DNA from: Lineus longissimus | Taxonomy: Eukaryota > Nemertea > Pilidiophora > Heteronemertea > Lineidae | DNA length: 64,000 nucleotides | NCBI RefSeq assembly: GCF_910592395.1 | Contig: NC_088318.1 | Span: forward strand, 7,502,349-7,566,348 | Direction of reading: 5' to 3' | Part shown: in pieces, positions 1 through 8,225 of the stretch | How positions within the stretch are numbered: position 1 is the first letter of the stretch | Layout of the letters: each line of letters starts with the position of its first letter | Position numbers and translations under genes: made by a program | The notes under the pieces: generated by a model | The model's database searches: none | What the model was told of the DNA's origin: nothing | Seen by the model: only the letters and a program-made list of their open reading frames with translations

Positions 1-38
1 GTCTTGCGCCTTATTATCTTCTCTATTTTGTACTCTAT

Positions 39-1069
39 TTAGTCAGGGTTGGGAACATTACTTAATTCCTCCTCATAGAAATATCCTTGAATTTCTTCCT
101 TTTGGTAATCTTCAAGTTTGTAGACAATAGGATCAGTGAAGATGATCTGTCTTATTTGAAAAACTTCTTCAGTGAAATTGGGTAAGTAGCCTTTGTCGAA
201 AATGGTCTTGTACTTTGAAATTCTGACACTGTCGCCAACCTTGTACTTCGGATCTCCAAATGTTTCTTTAAGATGTAGGCCGTAAAGGTTGTACCAGACA
301 GTTCCTTCATTCTCCCTCTTTCTGGCGTCAATTGGTTTCATCCCTATTGATGAGTGAAATGAGTTGTTGTAGCCGCTCACCAAGTCATCTAGGACATCGA
401 CCCACTTGTCAGTTTCCTTTGCGGTGAAGTACTTCCACATTTTATCGTTTAAAGTTCTGTTTAACCTTTCCACAACTGCTGCCTTCTTACTTGAAAATGT
501 AGAGAACCACTCTATGTTGTTTTCTCTCAAGAGTTTTTTGAAGTGTTGGTTGTAGAACTCATTGCCTTCGTCAAATGGAATTTTCTTTGGTATCGCCTCC
601 TCAAAGATCACTTTAAATGCATCTCTGATTTCTTCTCCTCTCTTGCCATAGCCCAAGCATAGCGACTGAATAGGTCAATTACTGTCAAGATGAATCTGTT
701 GCCTTTATTCTGTTCCTCAAATTTTTGCATGTCCACAAGATCTGCTTGCCATTGTTGATCGATGTAAGATACCATTGTCTTTCGGAACGTAAATTTCTTA
801 ATGGCCGGTTTGTGTAGTTGGTGAGTTGGTAGTGTGTCTAGAAATTATTTTACTTCCTTGTACCTGATCAGAGCTATGCTCTCAGGACTCTGTCCGTCAG
901 GACGATGTCCGATCAATTTTTTATCTTCCCTTACTTGTTTCCATATCTTACTTAATGAACTGTAAGCCACAGGACTTTCATGATTGTAGTACAAATCTCT
1001 CAGATACCGTTCGATGTTGTCTGGATTCGACTGGACTTTGTCTGGGTCTTTTAGTTCTGTTTTACTCAT
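39..1069 (-). pseudogene. Polinton integrase (rve family), broken
   Basis: DDE integrase that would insert the element into host DNA. The N-terminal part is 845-1069, starting MSKTELKDPD. A TAA stop at 845-847 is followed in the same frame by the catalytic core, with WQADLVDM and VIDLFSRY around the first acidic residues. Near 640-656 the frame shifts, and the rest (39-656) carries DEGNEF and VERLNRTL for the second D and the E. An SH3/chromodomain-like C-terminus follows, with KVGDSVRISKY and IQGYFYEEEL. All catalytic residues can be found, but one stop and one frameshift separate them. The start codon lies in a palindrome shared with the divergent ATPase gene. Family assignment rests on these motifs and the neighbours. 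A sequencing error could explain one break, less likely both. Confidence 0.85.
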
Positions 1070-1076
1070 TTAAATG
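1067..1076. promoter_or_regulatory. Palindromic divergent start site of integrase and ATPase
   Basis: The 10-bp palindrome CATTTAAATG contains the start codon of the minus-strand integrase (1067-1069) and that of the plus-strand ATPase (1074-1076), only 4 bp apart. Each ATG is thus in a TAAATG context. Any promoter for one gene must lie inside the coding region of the other or be this palindrome itself. Confidence 0.6.
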
Positions 1077-1688
1077 AAGGCAAAAGACATACTAGTTTTC
1101 GGTCCACACAACATGTTGATTTCAGGAGTCGCCAATTGCGGTAAGACTCATTTTGCTCTTATCCTCTTAGAGAAGGAATATCGTCATAAGTTCCAGAACA
1201 TAGTCATTTTCTGTCCCACTTACTTCAGAAACAATACGTACAATAGGAGATGGATTTACGAAGACAAGAATGTTTTCATTGTCAATCCAATTGCTGCAGC
1301 CAATAATTTAGACCCTGTGCTTCAATTTGCCACCATGGCCTTCGAAGGATCACAGACATTATTCATCATTGACGACTGTGCTAATTTGAGAGACACAAAG
1401 AAGAAGGTGTCTGAGTTATGTAATCTTGCCTTTTCCGGTAGACACTACAATCTGACTGTTTGGTTACTCGTTCAAAAGTACAACTCTGTTGTTAAGGACT
1501 TCAGAGAGAACATAAGGGTTTTAGTCCTGTTTTTCAACAAGGATGAATCGGCAATGAAAGATGCCTTAGAAGAAAATAGTGTTATCCCTAAAGACCAGAG
1601 GCAAAAATACATAGATGCCCTTAAAAAGACGAAAGGATCTAAATTAATCATAAGACTAGAACACCCGTATGGTTTTATTCACGTTTAG
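1074..1688 (+). CDS. Polinton A32-like DNA-packaging ATPase
   Basis: A 204-residue P-loop ATPase of the FtsK/HerA-A32 type, expected to drive DNA into the capsid. The Walker A motif SGVANCGKTHF lies near residues 17-27 and the Walker B motif LFIIDDC near residues 96-102. QKYNSVVKDFREN follows further on. It is the only gene here on the plus strand and diverges from the integrase with 4 bp between start codons. The frame is intact from start to stop. Its length fits known Polinton ATPases. A purine/pyrimidine-biased tandem repeat begins at its stop codon. Confidence 0.88.
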   Translation: MKAKDILVFGPHNMLISGVANCGKTHFALILLEKEYRHKFQNIVIFCPTYFRNNTYNRRWIYEDKNVFIVNPIAAANNLDPVLQFATMAFEGSQTLFIIDDCANLRDTKKKVSELCNLAFSGRHYNLTVWLLVQKYNSVVKDFRENIRVLVLFFNKDESAMKDALEENSVIPKDQRQKYIDALKKTKGSKLIIRLEHPYGFIHV

Positions 1689-1789
1689 TCTTTCTTCTTC
1701 CTTAGTCTTTCTTCTTCCTTAGTCTTTCTTCTTCCTTACTCTTTCTTCTTCCTTATTCTTTCTTCTTCCTTAGTCTTTCTTCTTCTTTC
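1684..1789. repeat. Six-copy 17-bp tandem repeat between convergent genes
   Basis: About six copies of a 17-bp unit, ttagtctttcttcttcc, with one or two substitutions in some copies. They fill the gap between the ATPase stop codon and the next convergent gene. The last copy codes for the lysine-rich C-terminus (KKKKD) of the minus-strand gene, so the array probably grew out of that coding end. Confidence 0.9.
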
Positions 1790-2207
1790 CAACGAAATAG
1801 TAAATCCCAAAACCCAGGACGCTCAATCCTAAAATGATCCAAAGGTATTCGTAATTCTTCATTTCATCGCTGGGCTTGTAGTAGTCGCTCAATTGCGGTT
1901 GTCTAGGAATTGTAATTCCATTATGTGGGTTTAAACTGTTGTACAATGAAAGTGAGGCGTCGGCATTTTTGAAGTCAATTGCCGCTTCATGTTCTCTCTT
2001 TAATTCAAGGTTAACGAAGTCAATGGTACTTTTCCTATGCTCATCCCATTCTGTGGATGCTCTTTGCAATTGCTCTTGAGCTAAATTATGTCTCTTCATT
2101 TCAGCCTCGTAGCCATTCTTATCTAGTGATTTAAAAAGGTAGCCAGAACCGGTGAAGGCTAAACCATTCACCAGCGCAGAACCAATCATCATAGCTATGC
2201 CTGCCAT
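1770..2207 (-). CDS. Polinton small membrane protein, 145 aa
   Basis: Hypothetical protein of 145 residues in the Polinton structural-gene block. It begins with a hydrophobic segment (MAGIAMMIGSALVNG), then has a charged, probably helical middle part. It ends in a clear transmembrane helix (LWIILGLSVLGFGIYYFVG) followed by KKKKD. This layout suggests a membrane- or virion-associated protein. It may correspond to one of the conserved Polinton proteins of unknown role, but I cannot say which. The start ATG is in the TAAATG context shared by the neighbouring genes. The frame is intact. Confidence 0.65.
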   Translation of the reverse strand: MAGIAMMIGSALVNGLAFTGSGYLFKSLDKNGYEAEMKRHNLAQEQLQRASTEWDEHRKSTIDFVNLELKREHEAAIDFKNADASLSLYNSLNPHNGITIPRQPQLSDYYKPSDEMKNYEYLWIILGLSVLGFGIYYFVGKKKKD

Positions 2208-2224
2208 TTAGTTTAGTGTGATTT

Positions 2225-2295
2225 TAGCCAAAATGAGTAAAATATCAGGCACAGTGAGTAAAAAATCAGGCGCAGTGAGTAAAGGTCAATTGTTA
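2225..2295. repeat. Three-copy 21-bp tandem repeat between Polinton genes
   Basis: Three imperfect 21-bp units built around agtgagtaaaa and tcaggc lie between the start of the 145-aa gene and the stop of the capsid gene to its right. They are AT-rich and non-coding. Confidence 0.7.
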
Positions 2296-3010
2296 CTGTA
2301 CATCAAAACCATTAAGGTCGATAATGTCATTGTTTTCATCTGTTAGGCGAATATTCAACTTGCCAACACCTGATTTGCACGGAATTTCCATTTTATCTCC
2401 AAAGGAATATGCTATCATGTCTCCAAAGTTAGCTTCTTTTATTGGTCTAGTGGCTAAGACATCTGATGGCTTGCCATTGCTCATTACATTGTTGACGATG
2501 TCACAGTGGAAAACAAAATAGTCCATTGGTCTAAAATTTATGGGCCTCTCGCTTACAAACTCACCCTTTGTTGGTTTATCATCATCTAAGGGATAAGGCC
2601 ATTCCGATTTAAAGCCAAACAATTTATTGCTTTTACCAGAAAACATAATCTGGAAATACTCCCCATTTTTTCTCTTAAGCATCTTCATTACTGTCCTACA
2701 AGTGGGATCATCAACATAAAACTTAACAGCATTTCTGCTTAAACTATTTTCTTTCATTTGAAAACATCTTTGAAAAGCTTTCAAGGTCATAGAGACCATC
2801 GGGTATTGTGATAACTGTCAACGAAAATCCCTTCAACTTCATTTCATTATTTCTTTTTGCTTTACTTATGTTGTAGAATGTACAAGGTATTCCTGCAAAT
2901 GTCAAACTGACGCTAATGACATTCTGAATTTCAGTGTTAAGATGTATGGTTAAATCATGTGATTTCTGTTCTGGGTAGTCACTGGAATTAATGTACACCA
3001 CGGTTTTCAT
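2293..3010 (-). pseudogene. Polinton minor capsid (penton-like) protein, frameshifted
   Basis: Two overlapping minus-strand frames make up one gene of about 235 codons. The N-terminal part (2744-3010) starts MKTVVYINSSDYPEQ and contains IPDGLYDLESFS. The C-terminal part (2293-about 2770) ends in a stretch with IRLTDENNDIIDLNGFDVQ. The pattern of an N-terminal strand-rich domain and a C-terminal LTDxNxxxIDLNG motif is familiar from single-jelly-roll minor capsid proteins of Polintons and virophages. The two frames meet in an A-rich run near 2745-2770, so a single-base indel is likely. The start ATG has the TAAATG context. Confidence 0.7.
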
Positions 3011-3027
3011 TTACTGTACAGTAAATT

Positions 3028-3264
3028 CTACTTGATTATGTTTCTGGGTAAAATACCTTGATCGTAAAAGTATTCCAATGTTACATTACTGACTGCTACA
3101 ATTCCGCCAAGTTTAAGAATCTCTTCTAAGTTTGCCCGACTTTGTGGGCCAATGGCAATTCTCAAGAATCTTTTAAGTAAATATGAGTAACCAATTGTTG
3201 CCGTTGACAATAACACACTTTGGTACAGTGTATTGATGATTTCCTTCTTTCCTGGTGTTTCCAT
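3028..3264 (-). CDS. Polinton small hydrophobic protein, 78 aa
   Basis: An intact 78-residue frame between the minor and major capsid genes. It has one or two hydrophobic stretches (LLSTATIGYSYLL and ILKLGGIVAVSNV) and no motif I recognise. Its position in the capsid block, the TAAATG start context and the tight spacing to both neighbours argue that it is a real gene. Function unknown; a virion membrane or assembly role is only a guess. Confidence 0.55.
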   Translation of the reverse strand: METPGKKEIINTLYQSVLLSTATIGYSYLLKRFLRIAIGPQSRANLEEILKLGGIVAVSNVTLEYFYDQGILPRNIIK

Positions 3265-3284
3265 TTATTTAACTGTAAAATAAT

Positions 3285-3345
3285 CTTAATGTTGCAGTCA
3301 AATGATCTTAATGTTGCAGTCAAATGATCTTAATGTTGCAAGGAA
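3285..3345. repeat. Three-copy 22-bp tandem repeat at the 3' end of the major capsid gene
   Basis: Three copies of a 22-bp unit containing atcttaatgttgcagtcaaa sit just upstream (minus sense) of the 78-aa gene and overlap the last codons of the major capsid gene. Confidence 0.8.
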
Positions 3346-4586
3346 ACAATCTGTGAATTTTGAACGTTAACTTGAGCGTCAGAAACCACAAATATGTGCA
3401 TTTTGTATGGCCCCTTTCCAGATTCTTTTGTTATCGACAATTGAATATCATCTTTAGTGTTTTGAAGCTTTTTGCCCAATCCGTGCAATCTATTGTCTCC
3501 AGTAGTTCTCAGGTCCAACCAAAGCCCGTAGTTATTCGAGTCTCCATAGTACTTTTTCATAGACATGTTGCAGTCGTAAGTTTTCTTGAAGTCTTCGGTC
3601 ATGAAGTGTTTCTTGATCTCCTCCCATTGATCTAGCATTCTCATTCCTTCTGGAAACACCTGATTAGCAACTCCTTCGATGGTTATTTGAACTTTTGTGA
3701 TGTTAGGATTTTCAAACTTTTCAGAATCTCTTGAACCATCAGTGTAATCAGAGATGAAGAGAAGTAATAGTCCTTTTATGGACATTCGAGGAAAATTGAT
3801 GTTCTCGTTGATCAGCGTTTCATTGGCCGTTACGTTGACAGTTTTGAAGTGATCTACCCAGTCGTAATAGATGGAGAAACCTAAATTGTACTTGTTTGTA
3901 AGTGTATTGGCTAATCCCTTGTTAGTTACAGTGTCATATTCAAAACTGATATTTTCAAGTTTGTAATTCATGTTTGCAGTTGTGCTGGTAACGATAATCT
4001 CCTCCTTTGGCGCTAACGTAATCTCAATGATCACATCCTCTTGAATTGGAAACTTGTAAAATGGAGCATAGTTGAAAAATAGTTCAAAATCTAACGGTAT
4101 CTTGTACTTGGTTCCAAACACTTTCTTCAGTGTTTTCTCATCGCTGGTTTCACCGGTAACGTCGGCTTCTGCAACACCTGATCTCAACTTTCTAAGATTT
4201 TCTGACTGAATACCTTGAAAAACCCTGTCGTTCCTTTCCTCTGATGTTAACCACAGCTCTTTAAAAGTCGAATAATGACTGTATTCATTGAGATCAAATA
4301 TCTGTTCCGTTCCCCACTTAATTACCATCTTGGATAACAGGTTTCTGGCGAGATTGTTAACCACACTGTTCTTTGAATCACCAGAAATGGTAACATCAGC
4401 TGACAGAAAAAGAGATGTGGGTACAAAGAACGTATTTTCTCTTAAAGCAGGTATTCTAATGTACAATGTTTCTTTTGGATTAGCAGAAGACGGATTGTGC
4501 GTAATGATGTGATGATTTCTCTCGGCCTTTAATCCGAGTGGAATCTTATGACTCCTTTCAGTGTTGAGAAGTACTCCAGTTGTCAT
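3330..4586 (-). CDS. Polinton major capsid protein (double jelly-roll)
   Basis: A long intact frame of 440 codons from 4652. The likely start is the internal methionine MTTGVLLNTERSH at 4586, giving about 418 residues. The sequence is strand-rich and matches the general look of Polinton hexon-like proteins: an N-terminal region with IRIPALRENTFFVPTS, a central segment with IPLDFELFFNYAPFYKFP, and a C-terminal segment ending KMHIFVVSDAQVNVQN. In this family such proteins form trimeric pseudo-hexagonal capsomers. Size, order and neighbours (minor capsid and ATPase) support the call; no single catalytic motif exists to confirm it. The gene appears undamaged. Confidence 0.75.
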   Translation of the reverse strand: MTTGVLLNTERSHKIPLGLKAERNHHIITHNPSSANPKETLYIRIPALRENTFFVPTSLFLSADVTISGDSKNSVVNNLARNLLSKMVIKWGTEQIFDLNEYSHYSTFKELWLTSEERNDRVFQGIQSENLRKLRSGVAEADVTGETSDEKTLKKVFGTKYKIPLDFELFFNYAPFYKFPIQEDVIIEITLAPKEEIIVTSTTANMNYKLENISFEYDTVTNKGLANTLTNKYNLGFSIYYDWVDHFKTVNVTANETLINENINFPRMSIKGLLLLFISDYTDGSRDSEKFENPNITKVQITIEGVANQVFPEGMRMLDQWEEIKKHFMTEDFKKTYDCNMSMKKYYGDSNNYGLWLDLRTTGDNRLHGLGKKLQNTKDDIQLSITKESGKGPYKMHIFVVSDAQVNVQNSQIVSLQH

Positions 4587-4594
4587 TCTATTTA

Positions 4595-4712
4595 ATTTAC
4601 ATGAAATTGATTTAATTTTATTTAACAGCTTTAATTTTACTTGAAAAATCAATCAATCAATCAATCATTAATTTTACTTAACAGCTTTAATTTTACTTAG
4701 CAGCTTTAACAG
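4595..4712. repeat. Short repeats between capsid and membrane-protein genes
   Basis: AT-rich spacer with repeated blocks of agctttaattttactt and a run of aatc units (about four). It overlaps the 3' end of the next gene. Like the other Polinton spacers it consists of local tandem duplications. Confidence 0.7.
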
Positions 4713-5252
4713 CTTTAACACCTTCTATCAAACCATAAATTATGGAGCTAACAACAACAATCACTAGAATGACTAGATTTTCGGCCATGAATCCAACAAC
4801 TGCACCAACTGTTTTCAGGAGAAATGAGACGATAGAACCGATAATTCCCGGTAAAGGCGCAGCTGATTTCTTGGCCAGTTTATTCAGCCATTCAGCAAAC
4901 TTCATTATTCCTTCTTTCACTTTATCTGGAATTGATGGTGGTTTATCCGGACTTGGTGGGGTTGGACTTGGTGGTCCTGGTTTAGGTTCAGATTTCAAAT
5001 AATTATTGATACCAAGACCTAAAGTGGTAATTATCATAATCACTACAGTAACTATTGCAGAAAATGTAAGGCCTTCTATCTTAAAAAGTAACTTGATTCT
5101 GTCCCCGAGTGAAATCTGTGAACCTGGTTTCTTCAAGACATCAGTGATCAAACGTTTCAGTCTTTTTGAACTGCTTTCAGCTTCTCTGTCTAATTCAAAT
5201 ACCTTGCCACGTTCTCTATTTAGTTCATCTTTCACTCTATCAATTTCTCTTC
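4693..5252 (-). pseudogene. Polinton coiled-coil/membrane protein, C-terminal half
   Basis: This frame is the 3' half of a gene interrupted by the insertion at 5256-5624. The open frame seems to start at an ATG at 5235, but it is open further upstream to the insertion edge. It has a charged, probably coiled-coil start (DELNRERGKVFELDRE), a first transmembrane helix (IVTVVIMIITTLGLGI), a proline-rich linker (PKPGPPSPTPPSPDKPP) and a second hydrophobic region near the end (LVILVIVVVSSIIYGLIEG). Removing the insertion and one TTA copy joins it in frame to 5628-6564. A structural or membrane role in the virion-like particle is inferred only from context. Confidence 0.6.
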
Positions 5253-5627
5253 TTATGCAAGTATCAATTCGTTTCTTGTACCCCCCCCCCCCCTCCTCAA
5301 GGGTAGTTAAGCTATCACCACTAATCTTTGCCGATGCTTGAGTAGTATTTATTTTTCCTTTAGTGAAAATTTGGCGAAGCTGGAAAGAATAAGGATGCTA
5401 ATGTGTCGATGTCTTGTCGAACATACAGCCTTACCCAGTAAAATTAGTTCGGTTACTTTATATGACGGTGATAACTGATATATTGTGGATGGTGATGTCT
5501 TGACGAAAGAAAAAGTAGCATTGGTGAAAAAAGGGTGATGCTTGAGCCTTAAGATGTCGTTATAGGGTGATAAGGTGTCGTACCCTTGAGGAGGGGGGGT
5601 ACAAGACAGGAATTGATACTTGCATTA
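5253..5627. mobile_element. 369-bp MITE with TTA target duplication inside a Polinton gene
   Basis: The element spans 5256-5624, with the target duplication TTA at 5253-5255 and 5625-5627. Its ends are inverted repeats of about 65 bp beginning TGCAAGTATCAATTC. They include a C-run on the left and a G-run on the right and extend through cctcaagggta. The interior codes for nothing I recognise. A 3-bp TWA duplication is typical of PIF/Harbinger elements, but the TIR start is not diagnostic, so the family is left open. The empty site restores one continuous reading frame in the host gene. Confidence 0.85.
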
Positions 5628-6564
5628 GCTCTAACTTTTCTTTAGCATCTTCATCTACAGATTTAATAAAGTATCTTGTTAGATTGTTAAGTTTTTCTTC
5701 TAGGTTTTCTATTTTCATATCTTTCTCCCTCTTAACTGCTGCAAAATTATCCCCAGCTTGTTTTAACCCTCTAACTTCTCTCAAAGCGTTATCTGTAAAA
5801 CCTAATGCACTTAATTCTTCATCAGTAGCATCTATGATTTTATCTATGGGTTTAGGTGAAGTGATAATCTCATCAATTACTGTCTGTGTTTCAGTGGATA
5901 CATATTTAGGCCCCCCTCTTGGTGGAATTGACCCTGGTGGGGCTGCCTCTGGTGGGGCTGATGGATAACCTTCCATGCTAGTCATTGGAGATGCCCCTGG
6001 TGGGCCTGGTGGAGATGCCCCTGGTGGGTCTGGTGAAATTAGTTCTTTCAATTTATTGACGAATTTTGTGCCATAATTTGCAGTTAAAGTTGTTTCAGCA
6101 TAGAAGCCACCATTATCCTTAGTTAAGCGAGCACCATAAAGTTCCCCATTATGGTGCATCAATTGTTTGCCTTTAAATAAATCATTAATTTCTTTTGCTA
6201 TCGGCCGGAAGTACAGTTCACCTGATTTATCCTTAATGTGTGGTGCAAGATTACTCAATTTGTTCTTGCCATAATTCCATTTTGATTTACTCAATACTTT
6301 ATCAAGTTTATCCTCTACTTCAGTGTAATTTAACTCCTTTTCCATCAATTCAGGGTCAATACTTCTTGGCCTACCTGGTGTTTCTGGTCCTGCTAGTTTA
6401 GAGAATTCCGTATCTGAACTTAATTTACTATTATATATGTCGTAACCTGGGCCATCATCAGGTACTGGGGTAATGAGGGCTGTTTCAGCAATTCTACGGT
6501 GTAATTCTGAAATTTGATAATCACTCAAATCATCCATTGGGATACCTTCTCCTCCTTCAGCCAT
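5628..6564 (-). pseudogene. Polinton coiled-coil/membrane protein, N-terminal half
   Basis: The 5' half of the gene split by the 369-bp insertion. It starts MAEGGEGIPMDDLSDYQ at an ATG with the TAAATG context. About 310 codons are native. The frame runs a further 21 residues into the MITE and stops there, so the apparent C-terminus (MQVSIPVLYPPSSRV...) is MITE-encoded. Features are an acidic N-terminus, a proline/glycine-rich repeat stretch (PPGASPPGPPGASP) and a predicted coiled coil near the end (MKIENLEEKLNNLTRYF). No enzyme motif is seen. The full gene would be about 500 codons. Confidence 0.6.
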
Positions 6565-7947
6565 TTACTTTACAGTAATAAGAATTAAACTGCCAACGAC
6601 AGCATAGAGTAAAAACTTGATTGTTTCATGGGTATCATCAGTCTTACTGGTCATATCAGATTTACTGGTTTCATCAGTCTTATTGGTCACATCAGGCCTA
6701 CCGGTTGCGTCAGTCTTACTTGTTGCAGCAGTCTTACTTGTTGCGTCAGATTTACTTGTTACAGCAGTCTTCACATCTTTTGGTGTAGTGATATTAGCCT
6801 TAACCCTTATCTTCTTAGAAGTTTGACCATGCATCAATGGAGGAGGCAAGGTCTTTTTATTGTTAATGTCATTCTTACCTGGCTTCAAGTGTTTAGTTGC
6901 TATCAGGATATCATTGTTGTAATTCTCAATCTTACCGATCTTGAGTACCATGTCAGATCCTATGATGTACAGGCCTGGGGCAATTACATAGTCTAATCGT
7001 GTGTGAGTGTCCGACAGTGCTTTCTGGTATCTAGCAATTGAGGTAGGGATATCCACATGCTGTTCAATTGAATCACTTAGCAGTTTGATGAATTCCTTTT
7101 GTGCGTCTAACTCTGTTCCTGGTTGTCCAGTAATCGGGGTTCTAGTGAGGGCCTGTGATCCCAGTACACAGTAAACATATGTTCTGATGGAATCATTCAA
7201 TCTTTCTATCCCTGGATTCGAGAAACCTGAGGACTTAAGAGTCATGAATTGTTGATATGTTTGGCATGGTTTCTGTTCTATCACATCAAATACATTCTTG
7301 TGTTGTTTGAAGTGCCACTTGATAAAAGTATCTGGATATTTGAAATTAGACATCCCAGCGTCCCAATCAGATTTAAACATTGGTGGCATTCTATTCTCGT
7401 GAACTTGCATTAAAATGAAATTGATTTTCGAATCATTGATGTAGTAGCCAGGATCAATTATGTTTCGGTTGTAATCCGGTACACTCCAGGAAGTCCATCC
7501 GTAATTGCTTGCAAACACTGAAAAATCATACTCGTCTTTTAAGCCAAACTCACTTAGTAACTCGTCTAGTTTCCTACGGTTAATGTTATTATTTGTTTCG
7601 TTGAAATTGCTTTCTCCCAAAATGGGGATATCAAGGTTCTTCATAATTTTTCTGATTTGATAGTAAGTGTGGAACCTGTAAAATGATCTGATCATTTGAT
7701 TGCTGCTGTTTAGGTGCTCTAGTGAAATGCCACATCCAGTTGTCGCGAACCAGACGGCCATGTTAAACTGATTCTGGTAGAACGCCAGTGGTTTTTTTTC
7801 AAGTCTAAGACAATCATCTCTGTTTTTCAATTTTAAAAATTCTGGCGTGATATCACTTTCTTGTACTTTGAAAAAGCTGTAAGAAGTAACATAGGCATCA
7901 AAGTGATAAAAGTCAAATGTAATGTTATCCTTATGCTTAGTTGCCAA
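6565..7947 (-). CDS. Polinton conserved protein, about 460 aa, with C-terminal membrane anchor
   Basis: A long intact frame directly abutting the previous gene. The N-terminal 330 residues look globular and rich in aromatic residues (MAVWFATTGCGIS, SFYRFHTYYQIRK, YGWTSWSVPDYN). Next comes a low-complexity tract of repeated TSKTDAT-like units. A C-terminal transmembrane helix (FLLYAVVGSLILITV) comes last, suggesting tail anchoring. I take it for one of the conserved Polinton proteins of unknown role. The frame has no in-frame ATG at its 5' end. The ATG with the usual TAAATG context at about 7955-7957 is out of frame, so a small indel near 7945-7955 probably disabled the start. Confidence 0.6.
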   Translation of the reverse strand: MATKHKDNITFDFYHFDAYVTSYSFFKVQESDITPEFLKLKNRDDCLRLEKKPLAFYQNQFNMAVWFATTGCGISLEHLNSSNQMIRSFYRFHTYYQIRKIMKNLDIPILGESNFNETNNNINRRKLDELLSEFGLKDEYDFSVFASNYGWTSWSVPDYNRNIIDPGYYINDSKINFILMQVHENRMPPMFKSDWDAGMSNFKYPDTFIKWHFKQHKNVFDVIEQKPCQTYQQFMTLKSSGFSNPGIERLNDSIRTYVYCVLGSQALTRTPITGQPGTELDAQKEFIKLLSDSIEQHVDIPTSIARYQKALSDTHTRLDYVIAPGLYIIGSDMVLKIGKIENYNNDILIATKHLKPGKNDINNKKTLPPPLMHGQTSKKIRVKANITTPKDVKTAVTSKSDATSKTAATSKTDATGRPDVTNKTDETSKSDMTSKTDDTHETIKFLLYAVVGSLILITVK

Positions 7948-7957
7948 TGGGTAAACA

Positions 7958-8100
7958 TTTATTTTACTGGATTACTTGAATTTCCCTTCGCGGTTAGGTA
8001 AAAAGTTATCAGATGGCAGCACTGGAGCAATTAATGTTAAACAGGTGTTAAACAGGTGTTAATGTTAAATAGGCGTAAATGTCATTGATCTAGTAGAAAG
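7958..8100. other. AT-rich spacer at the Polinton right edge
   Basis: Non-coding DNA after the last recognised Polinton gene, with a local duplication of gttaaacaggt at about 8036-8062. I see no inverted terminal repeat here, so this is not clearly the element's end. Confidence 0.4.
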
Positions 8101-8103
8101 TTC

Positions 8104-8190
8104 AATAGCCGAGTGTGTAAAGCATGGAGCTTCCACACATGAGGTTATGTGTTGGCGTCGGTTCGTTTCCCGGTGAAGGCAACATATGAA
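8104..8190 (+). repeat. tRNA-like (SINE head) sequence
   Basis: A tRNA-like block with an A-box-like TAGCCGAGTGTGTAAAGC and, about 55 bp on, a B-box-like GGTTCGTTTCCCGG, differing from the consensus GGTTCGANTCC at one base. The spacing and an anticodon-arm-like GGAGCTTCC fit a tRNA with an extra variable arm. It lies at the broken end of a gypsy element, so a tRNA-derived SINE head or tRNA pseudogene is more likely than a working tRNA gene. Confidence 0.45.
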
Positions 8191-8225
8191 GACGGGTTTT
8201 AGTTGTGGATAATGGAGCGGGTGTA

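Larger units (their letters stand above)
1..8100. mobile_element. Polinton/Maverick element, partial and degraded
   Basis: This segment holds a gene set typical of Polintons (Mavericks), the large self-synthesising DNA transposons related to adenovirus-like and virophage-like viruses. Present are a retroviral-type integrase, an A32-like packaging ATPase, a jelly-roll major capsid protein, a minor capsid protein and several small membrane proteins. All genes run on the minus strand except the ATPase. No protein-primed DNA polymerase or adenain-type protease is visible. The integrase lies at the left window edge, so one terminus is probably just outside the window. On the right the Polinton genes stop near 7957, and a tRNA-like sequence and gypsy DNA follow. 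Several genes carry frameshifts or stops, so the copy is probably inactive. Confidence 0.9.

Noticed and set aside
1684-1789. Regular 17-bp repeats as a CRISPR array
   Set aside because: Units are directly adjacent with no spacers, and the genome is animal.
1-8100. Search for Polinton DNA polymerase B and protease
   Set aside because: No frame with polymerase or adenain-like motifs was found; they are missing or outside the window.
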